Notes: generated by a model from the sequence alone, not told the origin. A stretch of DNA of 64,000 nt from Clostridium nigeriense (GCF_900086595.1 NZ_LT575472.1:3217124-3281123), one strand, 5' to 3'. Positions 1 to 7,879 are shown, counted from the first letter of the stretch. Program-made: numbers and translations.

Positions 1-239
1 TATCTGCTAACTTTATTGAAGGAATGGGTTGTATTGGTGGATGTGTTGGTGGTCCCAAAGCTCTTATCCCAAAGGAGCAAGGAAAGATATCTGTGGATAA
101 TCTTGCCTTTAATTCCCCAATAAAAATTGCCACTCATAGTTCTACTATGGATGATGTGTTAAATAAAATAGGAATATCATCATTAAAAGATTTTGAAGAT
201 GAAAATAAAACCAAGATTTTTCATAGAAAATTTAATTAA
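1..239 (+). CDS. [FeFe] hydrogenase, C-terminal fragment (5' end outside window)
   Basis: Only the last 78 codons are in the window; the frame is open from base 3 and ends in TAA at 237-239. The fragment carries F-I-E-G-M-G-C-I-G-G-C-V-G-G-P-K, the third H-cluster cysteine motif (L3) of iron-only hydrogenases, in which two cysteines bind the [4Fe-4S] subcluster and the bridge to the diiron site. The form GMGCIGGCVGGP differs from the ACPGGCxxGGGQP form of the hydrogenase at 38314-40038, so this is a separate, probably single-subunit class. That class assignment is inference because the catalytic core lies upstream. A hairpin terminator follows at 262-321. Confidence 0.8.
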   Translation, partial: SANFIEGMGCIGGCVGGPKALIPKEQGKISVDNLAFNSPIKIATHSSTMDDVLNKIGISSLKDFEDENKTKIFHRKFN

Positions 240-261
240 TGTAAATTAGACTCAGTTTAAT

Positions 262-321
262 ATAAACACATGTAATATTGTTGTGAATTGTAACAATACT
301 ATATGTGTTTATTTATTTTTT
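262..321 (+). terminator. Terminator of the hydrogenase fragment
   Basis: ATAAACACAT (262-271) pairs exactly with ATGTGTTTAT (303-312). A second inner stem pairs TATTGTT (276-282) with AACAATA (292-298). A T-rich tract follows, as in intrinsic terminators. Confidence 0.7.
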
Positions 322-442
322 GATATCTTATTAAGTAATTTTAAGTAGAAATTACTATGAATATCTTTTTATCTATTATTATCATAAATTTAACACCTAT
401 CATATCCTATAATATAAAAAGTTTTGTTGGAGGAAATTTAAT

Positions 443-1441
443 TTGGATACTTTAAGTATTTGTATAATAGCTAAAAATGAAGAAAAGAACTTATTGAAAT
501 GCCTAGAAAGTATAAAAGCCATTGCTGATGAAGTAATATTAGTAGATACAGGTTCTGTTGATAATACAATAAGTATTGCCGAAAAATATGATGCTAAAGT
601 AATAAAATTTCCTTGGCAAAATAATTTTAGTTCTGCACGAAATAAAGCCTTAGAAATGGCCTCTAAAGATTGGATATTATATCTTGACTGTGATGAAGCA
701 TTAGATAGCTCTCAAACCCATGAAATAAAAAAAGTTTTAAATAACTCAAATCATTTAGGCTTTAGGTTAAAGCTCATTAATGTCATTGATAATAAAGCTT
801 ATAATGGAAAATATGTATTGCGAATAATAAAAAATAACTCCGGTTTCTATTTTTCAGGAAAAATTAATGAGAATCTAATGAATTCTAAATATAGAGAATC
901 CTATATAAATAAAGTAATGAATTTAGATTATTTATTATATAACTTTGGATTCGATTATAATAGAAAAAGTCTTACAGATAGGTGTAATAGAAATTTAAAT
1001 ATTTATTTATCTTTTTCTGATGAAGAAAAGAATTATTTATATTATTACAATATAGGAAATGAATATTACTTATTAAAAAAATATAATTTAGCCGCTAACT
1101 ACTACTTAAAAGCACTTAATTCAAATGATAATATTTTTATAAATAGTTACGTTACTTTATTAATAGTTAAATCATACTACAATCTAAAAAAATACAATAA
1201 AGCAATTTTAATAGGTGAAAGCTTTTCTATAAAATATAATTTTATTAGAGAATTATACTTATTTTTAAGTTACTGCTATAAGAAAATTGATGAAATTAAT
1301 CTCTCAAAAGAATATTTTAAAATTTATTTAAGTTATGATACTAATGAGTATTCAAATTATTTTAATCTAACTCACAATAAATCAAATGATCTAATTCCCG
1401 AATTTTTTGGTTTTTCGTTAATTTCATTGGATAATAATTAA
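443..1441 (+). CDS. Family 2 glycosyltransferase with TPR-like C-terminal half
   Basis: 332 aa. The N-terminal 100 residues are a GT-A glycosyltransferase domain: S-I-C-I-I-A-K-N-E-E opens it, DTGSVDNT is at 35-42 and the metal-binding D-C-D-E-A is at 82-86. About 195-290 holds tetratricopeptide-like helices rich in Y, N and L (for example YYYNIGNEYYLLKKYNLA). This pairing is known for SunS-like and clostridial cell-surface or peptide glycosyltransferases; donor and acceptor cannot be read from sequence. No signal peptide or membrane segment, so it should act in the cytosol. TTG is the start because GGAGG lies at 429-433 with correct spacing and no ATG fits. The gene stands alone between two terminators. 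Confidence 0.85.
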   Translation: MDTLSICIIAKNEEKNLLKCLESIKAIADEVILVDTGSVDNTISIAEKYDAKVIKFPWQNNFSSARNKALEMASKDWILYLDCDEALDSSQTHEIKKVLNNSNHLGFRLKLINVIDNKAYNGKYVLRIIKNNSGFYFSGKINENLMNSKYRESYINKVMNLDYLLYNFGFDYNRKSLTDRCNRNLNIYLSFSDEEKNYLYYYNIGNEYYLLKKYNLAANYYLKALNSNDNIFINSYVTLLIVKSYYNLKKYNKAILIGESFSIKYNFIRELYLFLSYCYKKIDEINLSKEYFKIYLSYDTNEYSNYFNLTHNKSNDLIPEFFGFSLISLDNN

Positions 1442-1483
1442 TAAATTTTAAGGAAGAGGTTTGTCCTCTTCCTTAAAATTTAT
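1441..1483. terminator. Perfect 19-bp hairpin, likely bidirectional terminator
   Basis: Bases 1441-1459 pair perfectly with 1465-1483 around a 5-nt loop. It begins directly after the glycosyltransferase stop codon and lies between two convergent genes. Confidence 0.8.
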
Positions 1484-1559
1484 AGTTTATTTAAATTACT
1501 CAATATAACTTAGTGGAACTTCTACGTTGTAGTAAATAATTATACCTTGTAATATTACC

Positions 1560-1814
1560 CTATTCCCCCTGCTTCTTCTGTAAAATTTGTTCTAAAACAT
1601 TTAATCTTGTTTTACCCAATATTTGTTTTGGTTTCTTAGCTATCTCATTATCTTTGTAAAATTTATTTTTGTTAGCTTGTATAACCATATAAATTTTTTC
1701 TTCTAAGGTATCGTCTTCAACGTTTCCTTCAAAATAATCATCTATGTAGTTTCTTAAAGCATAGCTAAGCTCCTCTTGATTTTTATAATATAGTCTAATT
1801 CCACCCTTATTCAA
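1560..1814 (-). CDS. Small conserved clostridial protein (TIGR04540-like)
   Basis: 84 aa, charged and helical, no membrane segment or cysteine. It ends in a basic stretch (KKPKQILGKTRLNVLEQILQ). From memory it resembles a small Clostridia-restricted family, TIGR04540; this is a tentative match and no function is known to me. The start is TTG at 1812-1814, supported by a GGGAGG ribosome binding site 9 nt upstream. Convergent with the glycosyltransferase gene and separated from it by the hairpin at 1441-1483. Confidence 0.6.
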   Translation of the reverse strand: MNKGGIRLYYKNQEELSYALRNYIDDYFEGNVEDDTLEEKIYMVIQANKNKFYKDNEIAKKPKQILGKTRLNVLEQILQKKQGE

Positions 1815-1998
1815 GAATATAATCCTCCCTAAAAAATCTACTTTTTAAGTATATTTTATACCAAATATATCTTATATACAACATGTATAAAATTAATAAT
1901 TTATTTAATTATTAAATGTACTTAAATTTTATACTTTATATTGTTTTAAATCATAGAAAGTTAATTGATAAAAATTCTCATTATTTCTTAAAAATCTA

Positions 1999-2027
1999 TT
2001 GACAAATTATTAAATAATAATTATTAT
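1999..2027 (+). promoter_or_regulatory. ahpC promoter with overlapping 16-bp palindrome
   Basis: TTGACA (1999-2004), a 17-nt spacer and TATTAT (2022-2027) form a good sigma-A promoter. The perfect palindrome AATAATAATTATTATT (2013-2028) covers the -10 box. Its first 14 bases recur before ahpF at 2711-2724. The position and AT-rich symmetry suggest a peroxide repressor operator such as PerR, but the match to the Bacillus Per box is only partial. Confidence 0.6.
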
Positions 2028-2069
2028 TAATACATAGAGAATATTAAAAGAGATTTAGGAGGAAACAAT

Positions 2070-2633
2070 ATGTCATTAATAGGAAAGAAAATAGAAGATT
2101 TTAAGGTTCAAGCTTATCATAATGGAAAGTTTGTAGAAGTATCAAAGGAAGATGTTTTAGGAAAGTGGTCAATATTCTTCTTCTACCCAGCAGACTTTAC
2201 ATTTGTTTGTCCAACAGAATTAGGAGATTTAGCTGATCATTATGATAGCTTTAAAGAAATTGGAGCTGAAATTTATTCAGTATCAGAAGATACTCACTTT
2301 GTTCATAAAGCATGGGCTGATACTACTGAAACAATTGGAAAGATTAAGTATCCAATGTTAGGAGATCCTACTGGTAAGTTAGCAAGAATGTTTGAAGTTC
2401 TTATTGAAGAAGAAGGTCTAGCATTAAGAGGAACATTTATAGTTGATCCAGAAGGAACAATTCAAGCTTACGAAGTTCACCAAAACGGAATTGGTAGAAA
2501 TGCTGAAGAATTATTAAGAAAAGTTCAAGCTGCTCAATTCGTAGCCGAACATGGTGATGAAGTTTGCCCAGCTAACTGGACTCCAGGAGCTGAAACATTA
2601 ACACCAAGCTTAGACTTAGTTGGAAAGCTATAA
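2070..2633 (+). CDS. ahpC: Alkyl hydroperoxide reductase C (2-Cys peroxiredoxin)
   Basis: 187 aa, exactly the usual AhpC length. The peroxidatic cysteine is C47 in FYPADFTFVCPTE and the resolving cysteine is C166 in E-V-C-P-A-N-W. It reduces H2O2 and organic peroxides in the cytosol and is re-reduced by an AhpF-type flavoprotein, encoded next at 2761. AGGAGG at 2057-2062 gives the ATG start. A strong promoter with a palindrome lies upstream, and a terminator at 2675-2699 separates it from ahpF, so the reductase is probably also expressed from its own promoter. Codon use is more regular than in neighbouring genes, fitting high expression. Confidence 0.97.
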   Translation: MSLIGKKIEDFKVQAYHNGKFVEVSKEDVLGKWSIFFFYPADFTFVCPTELGDLADHYDSFKEIGAEIYSVSEDTHFVHKAWADTTETIGKIKYPMLGDPTGKLARMFEVLIEEEGLALRGTFIVDPEGTIQAYEVHQNGIGRNAEELLRKVQAAQFVAEHGDEVCPANWTPGAETLTPSLDLVGKL

Positions 2634-2645
2634 TAGATAACATAT

Positions 2646-2699
2646 AAGGGAGGCTATCTTCTCCCTTAAAAATTTAGCGAGGAAACTCGCTATTTTTTT
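2646..2699 (+). terminator. Tandem hairpins, ahpC terminator
   Basis: The first hairpin is AAGGGAG (2646-2652) with CTCCCTT (2661-2667). The second is TAGCGAG (2675-2681), loop GAAA, CTCGCTA (2686-2692), followed by seven T: a textbook intrinsic terminator. Confidence 0.88.
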
Positions 2700-2710
2700 A
2701 ATAATTAACG

Positions 2711-2724
2711 AATAATAATTATTA
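2711..2724. promoter_or_regulatory. Copy of the ahpC operator-like sequence upstream of ahpF
   Basis: AATAATAATTATTA is identical to 2013-2026 in the ahpC promoter and lies 37 nt before the ahpF start. AATACATA follows both copies. A shared regulator for the two genes is inferred. Confidence 0.45.
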
Positions 2725-2760
2725 AGTAATAATACATAAAATTACTTTTAGGAGGTATAT

Positions 2761-4425
2761 ATGAATAAAAATATTTATGATTTAATTATAATCGGTGGTG
2801 GACCAGCTGGTTTATCCGCTGGTCTATATGCAGGAAGAGCAAAACTTAGAACATTAATTGTTGAAAAAGAACATACTGGTGGACAAATTAACACTACTGC
2901 TGAAGTTGTAAATTATCCTGGAGTTATAAGAACAAGTGGCCCAGAATTAACTTCACAAATGAGAACTCAAGCTGAAAATTTCGGTGTAAAATTTAAAACT
3001 GCAGATGTTATAGATGTAGATTTAAATGGCGATATTAAAGTAATCAAAACTAACTCAGGAGATATTGAAGGAAGATCAGTTATTATAGCTACTGGTGCGT
3101 CTCCAAGAAAATTAGGGTTCCCTGGAGAAATTGAATATGGTGGTAGAGGTGTAGCCTACTGTTCTACTTGTGATGGAGAATTCTTTAAAGGATTAGAAGT
3201 CCTTGTTATTGGTGCTGGCTATGCAGCTGCAGAAGAAGCAATATATCTTACTAGATTTGCTAAGAAGGTAATTATAATTGCAAGAGAACCTGACTTTACT
3301 TGTGCTAAATCAATTGGTGACAAGGTCAAGGCTAATAAAAACATAGAAATTAGATTTAATACTGAAGTAGTTGAAGCTGTAGGTGATGATGTATTAAGAT
3401 CAGTAAAATTAGTTAACAATGTAACTAATGAAACTTCTGAATATTATCCACCTAAAGAAGATGGAACATTTGGTATATTTGTATTCGTTGGATATCAGCC
3501 TCAAACTGACGTATTTAAAAATAAAATTGAAATGGATAAATGGGGTTATATATTAACTGATGAAAATATGGAAACTAACATAAAAGGGGTTTATGCAGCT
3601 GGTGATTTAAGACCTAAAATGCTAAGACAAGTTATTACAGCTGTTTCTGATGGTGCTATTGCTGCAACATCTGCTGAAAGATATGTAGCTTCTGAAAAAG
3701 AAAGACTTGGAATAGTTGATGAGTATATTGAAGAAGAAAAAGTTGAACCTAAAAAGGAGGCTCCACTCTCCCCTAACACAAATTCTGGTAAGAGTGCTCT
3801 ATTAAATGATGCTTTAAGAAGCCAAATTCAAGGTGTTTTAGCTAGATTTGAAAATAATATATCATTAGTTTCTATTGTAGATGAAAATAATAAAAATTCT
3901 ATAGAATTAAGGGATTTAGTTTTAGATATTGCTGATTTAGGTGATAAAGTAAATGCTATAATTTATAAAAAAGGTGAAAATCATGATATGGAATCTAAAA
4001 TTCATGCAGATAAATTCCCAATAGTAGCTATATTAAATAAAGATGATGAATATACAGGAGTTAAATTCCATGGTGTGCCAGGTGGACATGAATTAAATTC
4101 CTTCCTTATAGCTATGTATAATGTAGCTGGTCCAGGACAACAAATAAGTGAATCTATTTTAAATGATATTAAATCTATTGATAAGAAATTAAATATTAAA
4201 GTTGGAGTATCACTTTCTTGTCATGTATGCCCTGATGTAGTTATGGCTGCACAAAGAATTGCTATAGAAAACCCTAATATTGAAACAGAAATGCTAGACT
4301 TATCTCACTTCCCTGATTTAAAAGATAAGCATAAAATAATGAGTGTACCAGCAATAATAGTTAATGATTCAAAAGTTTACTTTGGTGGTAAAAAGCTTGA
4401 GGAAATAGTTAACTTATTGAAGTAA
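2761..4425 (+). CDS. ahpF: AhpF-like peroxiredoxin reductase, thioredoxin reductase domain first and glutaredoxin-like domain last
   Basis: 554 aa. Residues 1-315 are a thioredoxin-reductase flavoprotein: FAD motif GGGPAG at 12-17, redox pair CSTC at 134-137, NAD(P)-binding GAGYAA at 151-156, FAD-binding AAGDL near 280. After a charged linker (about 316-345) comes a tandem thioredoxin fold like the N-terminal domain of enteric AhpF: the first fold has no CxxC, the second has CHVC at 487-490 and the cis-proline motif SVPA. In enteric AhpF this module is N-terminal, so the order is swapped here. Role by family and context: NAD(P)H-driven re-reduction of AhpC. The ATG start has a GGAGG site just upstream. 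Confidence 0.9.
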   Translation: MNKNIYDLIIIGGGPAGLSAGLYAGRAKLRTLIVEKEHTGGQINTTAEVVNYPGVIRTSGPELTSQMRTQAENFGVKFKTADVIDVDLNGDIKVIKTNSGDIEGRSVIIATGASPRKLGFPGEIEYGGRGVAYCSTCDGEFFKGLEVLVIGAGYAAAEEAIYLTRFAKKVIIIAREPDFTCAKSIGDKVKANKNIEIRFNTEVVEAVGDDVLRSVKLVNNVTNETSEYYPPKEDGTFGIFVFVGYQPQTDVFKNKIEMDKWGYILTDENMETNIKGVYAAGDLRPKMLRQVITAVSDGAIAATSAERYVASEKERLGIVDEYIEEEKVEPKKEAPLSPNTNSGKSALLNDALRSQIQGVLARFENNISLVSIVDENNKNSIELRDLVLDIADLGDKVNAIIYKKGENHDMESKIHADKFPIVAILNKDDEYTGVKFHGVPGGHELNSFLIAMYNVAGPGQQISESILNDIKSIDKKLNIKVGVSLSCHVCPDVVMAAQRIAIENPNIETEMLDLSHFPDLKDKHKIMSVPAIIVNDSKVYFGGKKLEEIVNLLK

Positions 4426-4429
4426 AAAT

Positions 4430-4501
4430 AAAGAGATAGATATTATATTCCTTGCTCCTTCACTTCGCTCCAAGTCAACCTCATATAATATCTATCTCTT
4501 T
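4430..4501. repeat. Long hairpin with conserved 34-nt core, copy 1 (also terminator-like)
   Basis: AAAGAGATAGATATTATAT (4430-4448) pairs perfectly with 4483-4501 and is followed by T residues. Between the arms, 4449-4482 contains CTTGCTCC ... CGCTCCAAGTC, which recurs in the same orientation inside a different stem at 22992-23026. It sits between the convergent ahpF and 4570-4809 genes and probably terminates both. Confidence 0.75.
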
Positions 4502-4569
4502 TTCTATATAATAAATTCTTATTTAAAAAAAATTATAATCATAACGAATAGATTATATCATCCGTTTTT

Positions 4570-4809
4570 TTATTTATTATTGTTGTCCTTTTCTCTAATT
4601 GATTTAGCTACTAGCTTTATCCCATAACCAATAACACTAATTGTTATAATAAATGCAATAAACACTGGTGTGAACATACTTATATAACTATACCAAGGAA
4701 ATTGGTTTCCCTCAATTATTTGTATTATTTGTACCCCCATCAATTCTAAGGATAAAACTAACCCTCCAATTATTATTGCTAAATTTCCTATAAATAATTT
4801 TTTATTCAA
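4570..4809 (-). CDS. Small two-helix membrane protein, unknown function
   Basis: About 79 aa with two hydrophobic helices (NLAIIIGGLVLSLELMGV and FIAFIITISVIGYGIKL) and a charged tail ending in KDNNNK. I do not recognise the family. The start chosen is TTG at 4807-4809 because GGGGTG lies 6 nt upstream; the in-frame GTG at 4816-4818 is part of that ribosome binding site. It is the last of a run of small membrane-protein genes on this strand. Confidence 0.6.
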   Translation of the reverse strand: MNKKLFIGNLAIIIGGLVLSLELMGVQIIQIIEGNQFPWYSYISMFTPVFIAFIITISVIGYGIKLVAKSIREKDNNNK

Positions 4810-4848
4810 ATAAGACACCCCGTTTTGCGAATCATGGTTTAATATTGT

Positions 4849-5058
4849 CTACTTAAAATTCCAATTTTCTTTTATTAATACTATAGCAAAATATATAGTT
4901 AGTATCACTCCTATAGCTGAAATAAAATAAAGCAACTGACTTAAACTAAATCCAATTAATGGGATATAGTGAACTGCATTATAAAATGTAGGAATACTTA
5001 TTAAAGCTAAAAGTACACTCCCTAAAATGCAGTATAGTAATTTAGTGTTTTTACTCAT
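4849..5058 (-). CDS. Small two-helix membrane protein, unknown function
   Basis: 69 aa with two hydrophobic segments (LLYCILGSVLLALISIPTF and LLYFISAIGVILTIYFAIVL) and a short basic tail. No recognised domain. GGAGG lies a few bases before the ATG. It is 39 bases upstream of the 4570-4809 gene and probably co-transcribed with it; similar size and topology suggest related roles. Confidence 0.6.
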   Translation of the reverse strand: MSKNTKLLYCILGSVLLALISIPTFYNAVHYIPLIGFSLSQLLYFISAIGVILTIYFAIVLIKENWNFK

Positions 5059-5101
5059 AGTTTCCTCCTTCTTTTAATTCGTAAAAGATTAAGATTACAA
5101 A

Positions 5102-5377
5102 TTATTTATTAATAACTTTGTTAATTGCTATGGTATAAAAAAAGAACATAAATACAATAGTTATTAAAATTAAGCTAACTACTAAAATTGTTTTTTCTTT
5201 TTTGTGTAAGTCACCTATATTACATAATATCTTTCTATTTAAAACAATAAAGAGTGTTATAATCCACCAATTAAGATATATAAGATTGTTATTATATAAG
5301 TATGTAACTAATGCCATTGTTAATAAAAATAATACTATAGAAAATATTATTCTATTTTTGTAAATTATAGATTTCAT
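5102..5377 (-). CDS. Small membrane protein with about three helices, unknown function
   Basis: 91 aa. Hydrophobic segments lie near residues 9-28, 33-45 and 64-86, with a basic loop between the second and third. No catalytic motif. A GAAGGG site lies 9 nt before the ATG. A TATAAT box lies upstream in the minus-strand leader (5378-5460), so this gene may start its own transcript. Function unknown. Confidence 0.55.
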   Translation of the reverse strand: MKSIIYKNRIIFSIVLFLLTMALVTYLYNNNLIYLNWWIITLFIVLNRKILCNIGDLHKKEKTILVVSLILITIVFMFFFYTIAINKVINK

Positions 5378-5455
5378 ACTATAAAACCCTTCTTTAAATT
5401 TATTTTAAAATAAAATTACGAGTTAATTATAACATATTTTGTAAATTCCGTACTA

Positions 5456-5475
5456 TTCAATTTTCAAAGAACAAA
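5456..5475 (-). promoter_or_regulatory. rRNA boxA-like sequence in a protein-gene leader
   Basis: On the minus strand the leader reads TTTGTTCTTTGAAAATTGAA, close to the boxA antitermination region of Firmicute rRNA leaders and spacers. No rRNA or tRNA gene is adjacent. It may be a leftover of an rRNA spacer or a coincidence in AT-rich DNA. Confidence 0.3.
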
Positions 5476-5531
5476 TTTTATTATTTAGTGCGTAATAGAT
5501 TAATATTGCTTATTATTATCATTGTAACTTT

Positions 5532-5690
5532 TTAATCTTCATTTATTTTATTTTCTAAAAACTTCACTCTTTTCTCTAATTCCTCGAACTCAATCATAAG
5601 TTTTTTTGATTTTCTAAAATACCTTAATATTTCTAATATTATTATAATAAATATTACTGAAACTAAAGTTGCTGTAATAGTATTTCCCAT
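5532..5690 (-). CDS. 52-aa membrane-anchored coiled-coil protein
   Basis: A single N-terminal membrane helix (ATLVSVIFIIIILEILRYF) is followed by a charged heptad-like stretch, MIEFEELEKRVKFLENKINE, that should form a short coiled coil. The ATG at 5688-5690 is preferred over the upstream ATG at 5726 because GGAGG lies 8 nt before it. Such proteins often act as small membrane adaptors, but nothing here shows a specific role. Confidence 0.6.
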   Translation of the reverse strand: MGNTITATLVSVIFIIIILEILRYFRKSKKLMIEFEELEKRVKFLENKINED

Positions 5691-5744
5691 CCCACTTTCC
5701 TCCATATAATTAATAATATAATGCATCGGCGTAATATATTAATT

Positions 5745-6341
5745 TTATTCGTATGGACTTTTTTGAGCCTTTTGCTCTACATTCCATGGAATTATATCTT
5801 GAATTTTATATATTTCTTTTTCACTATTATTATAACCTACAATTTCAAAGTCAGTACCTTTAAAACCCTCCATAAAGGTAAGCTATATTCTAATATCACC
5901 AGTATCAATTATTTTTGCATTTTTAATTTCAGAATTATCACTTTGCCTAACATTAACTTTAACTATTTCATCATTTAATATTACTCCAAAATATATTGGT
6001 AATGAAGTTTGTTTAATTGCAGGAAAATATTTAATAGTTAAATCTCTTTTCCCTAATCCATCAATTGAAGAAACTCCACTATAAAGGTCTTTATAGCCAA
6101 ATATATTTTTACTTATAAATGCAGTAGAAAGATATTTTTTATTATTATCTACATTAATGCTAAAGACAATACTTCCTTTATCGGTATATTCCTCATGAAT
6201 TATTTCAAAATTACTATTTGGATTTTTATCTAATGCTTCTTGAATGCTATCTGTTCTACCATTACTATTAGATGCGATAAATATTAAAAATACAATTACT
6301 GATATTACTACTGTACTAATGAGTATAATCTTCTTTTTCAT
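5745..6341 (-). pseudogene. Membrane-anchored or exported protein gene interrupted by one in-frame TAG
   Basis: The frame begins at ATG 6341 (AAGGGAG ribosome site) and encodes a hydrophobic N-terminal segment (IILISTVVISVIVFLIFIA) and an extracytoplasmic domain, then meets TAG at 5883-5885 after 152 codons. The same frame continues for 46 more codons to TAA at 5745-5747, encoding protein-like sequence that includes FKGTDFEIVGYNNSEKEIYK. Continuation in the same frame shows the original protein had about 198 residues. TAG is one transition from TGG, and tryptophan would fit G-D-I-R-I-W-L-T-F. A 152-aa truncated product may still be made. Family not recognised. Confidence 0.72.
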
Positions 6342-6470
6342 AATATTCGCTCCCTTTTATTCTATAAAGTTAATTAGTTTTATAATACAATTGCGTAATA
6401 ATATATACTTTTATTATACACTTATTTGGAATATAATTCCATTAGGTATATAAATAATATACCATTGTTG

Positions 6471-6508
6471 AAAAAAATAAAACAGAGCCTAAAATAAGGC
6501 TCTGTTTT
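6471..6508 (-). terminator. Terminator of the cystine symporter gene
   Basis: AAAACAGAGCC (6479-6489) pairs with GGCTCTGTTTT (6498-6508). Read on the minus strand it is followed by a run of T (the A run at 6471-6477). Confidence 0.85.
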
Positions 6509-6521
6509 AAACTGATGTTTA

Positions 6522-6573
6522 TAATGTATAATTGATAATGCATTATAAATTTTAAATTTTGCTAAGCAAAATT
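6522..6573. repeat. Intergenic repeat fragment related to the element at 61461-61565
   Basis: TAATGTATAATTGATAATGC (6522-6541) is repeated exactly, inverted, at 61546-61565. It is followed by a small hairpin, AATTTTGC TAA GCAAAATT (6555-6573), of the kind also found inside the element at 25504-25642. Confidence 0.5.
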
Positions 6574-6577
6574 AATA

Positions 6578-7879
6578 TTATGCTTTTATTCTTTGTTTTT
6601 TTCTTTTCTCTGTTTCATCTACAACAACTGCTGCCACGGCAGATCCTGTTACATTAGTCATTGTTCTCATCATATCTATTATAGCATCTACTGCCATTAC
6701 CATTGCCATTCCTTCTATAGGTAGTCCAACTGTTGATAATACTACTGTTGTTGACATAGTAGCAGCTCCAGGAACCCCTGCTATACCTATTGATGAAATA
6801 ATAGTTGTAATTATTATCAAGAAATAGTGGTACATTGTCATATCTACATTAAATACATTTGCTACAAATATAGCTACTATTGCAGGATATAATCCTCCAC
6901 AAGCATTCATACCTATAGTAGAACCAAGCGGTGCTACAAAGCTTGCTACATTTTCAGAAACTTTAGCATTCTCAATTAAACTCTTAATAGTTACTGGTAA
7001 AGTTCCATAGCTACTTTGACTTGTAAATGCAACTACTTGAGCTGGGAATATATCCTTAAAGAACTTAAATGGATTTTTTCTAGCTACAAATGCTACTAAT
7101 GAACTATGAACTAATAATATTTGTAATCCACACGCTATATATACAGCTAAAATTACTGCTATTAAAGATTTTATTGTATCTAGTCCATTCTTTGCAGCTG
7201 CAGTAGCAATTAAAGCAAATACTCCATATGGTATAAACTTTAAAACTATTCTAGTTATACTTAGTACTAATTCATAAGCTGATAATATTACATCTTTAAA
7301 AGCTTTAACCTTCTCTGGATTTTTATTATCTTCAATAACTAAAGCTATTGCTACAAATAAAGAAAATATTACTATTGGTATAATTTGATTATTAACTATT
7401 GATGCTATTGGGTTAGATGGTAAGAAGTCTAATATAACCTTTGAGAAGGCTGGAATTTCCCTTGGAGTAAACCCTTCTATTCCAACATAGTTTAATCCTT
7501 GTCCTAAATTAAAAGCTCTCCCTACAATTAATCCAATTATAGTTGCTATCCCTGTGGTTCCTAATAATATTCCTAAAGTTTTTAACCCTATTGACTTTAA
7601 AGTATCTAAATTCTTAAGTCTTATAATACTTGTTATTATTGAAACCATAACTAATGGTACTACAATCATTTTAATTAATGATATATATCCTTTACCAACA
7701 ACCTCTAAGAAAGTAATATTTTCTTTAAATATTACTCCTAAAACTAGACCTATTGTTAAAGCTGTTAAAGTTGAGTAAGAAAATTTACCTGTTTTTGATT
7801 TAACTAAATAAATTACATAAAATGCAACTAGTGATAATATTACTGCTAAAATTAAATTTAAACTAATATTAATATTCAT
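6578..7879 (-). CDS. tcyP: Cation-coupled cystine/dicarboxylate-family symporter (TcyP-like)
   Basis: 433 aa polytopic protein of the DAACS (sodium/proton:dicarboxylate and amino acid) family. The hallmark regions are present: the serine-rich hairpin SQSSYGTLPVT, the SxxxxxGMNACG-like segment (LGSTIGMNACGGLYPA), and the C-terminal IAGVPGAATMSTTVV and AVDAIIDMMRTMTNVTGS. The extended N-terminus resembles Bacillus TcyP, which imports L-cystine. The T-box upstream with a TGC specifier supports cystine or cysteine as the substrate; that step is inference. GGAGG lies before the ATG and a terminator follows at 6471-6508. Single-gene transcript. Confidence 0.85.
   Translation of the reverse strand: MNINISLNLILAVILSLVAFYVIYLVKSKTGKFSYSTLTALTIGLVLGVIFKENITFLEVVGKGYISLIKMIVVPLVMVSIITSIIRLKNLDTLKSIGLKTLGILLGTTGIATIIGLIVGRAFNLGQGLNYVGIEGFTPREIPAFSKVILDFLPSNPIASIVNNQIIPIVIFSLFVAIALVIEDNKNPEKVKAFKDVILSAYELVLSITRIVLKFIPYGVFALIATAAAKNGLDTIKSLIAVILAVYIACGLQILLVHSSLVAFVARKNPFKFFKDIFPAQVVAFTSQSSYGTLPVTIKSLIENAKVSENVASFVAPLGSTIGMNACGGLYPAIVAIFVANVFNVDMTMYHYFLIIITTIISSIGIAGVPGAATMSTTVVLSTVGLPIEGMAMVMAVDAIIDMMRTMTNVTGSAVAAVVVDETEKRKKQRIKA

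Noticed and set aside
2761..4425. Plain thioredoxin reductase
   Set aside because: The protein is about 240 residues longer, and the extra C-terminal half has a second CxxC thioredoxin fold next to ahpC.
5721..5978. 85-codon plus-strand frame
   Set aside because: It lies opposite the readable 3' part of the interrupted gene at 5745-6341 and has no ribosome site; it is a shadow frame.
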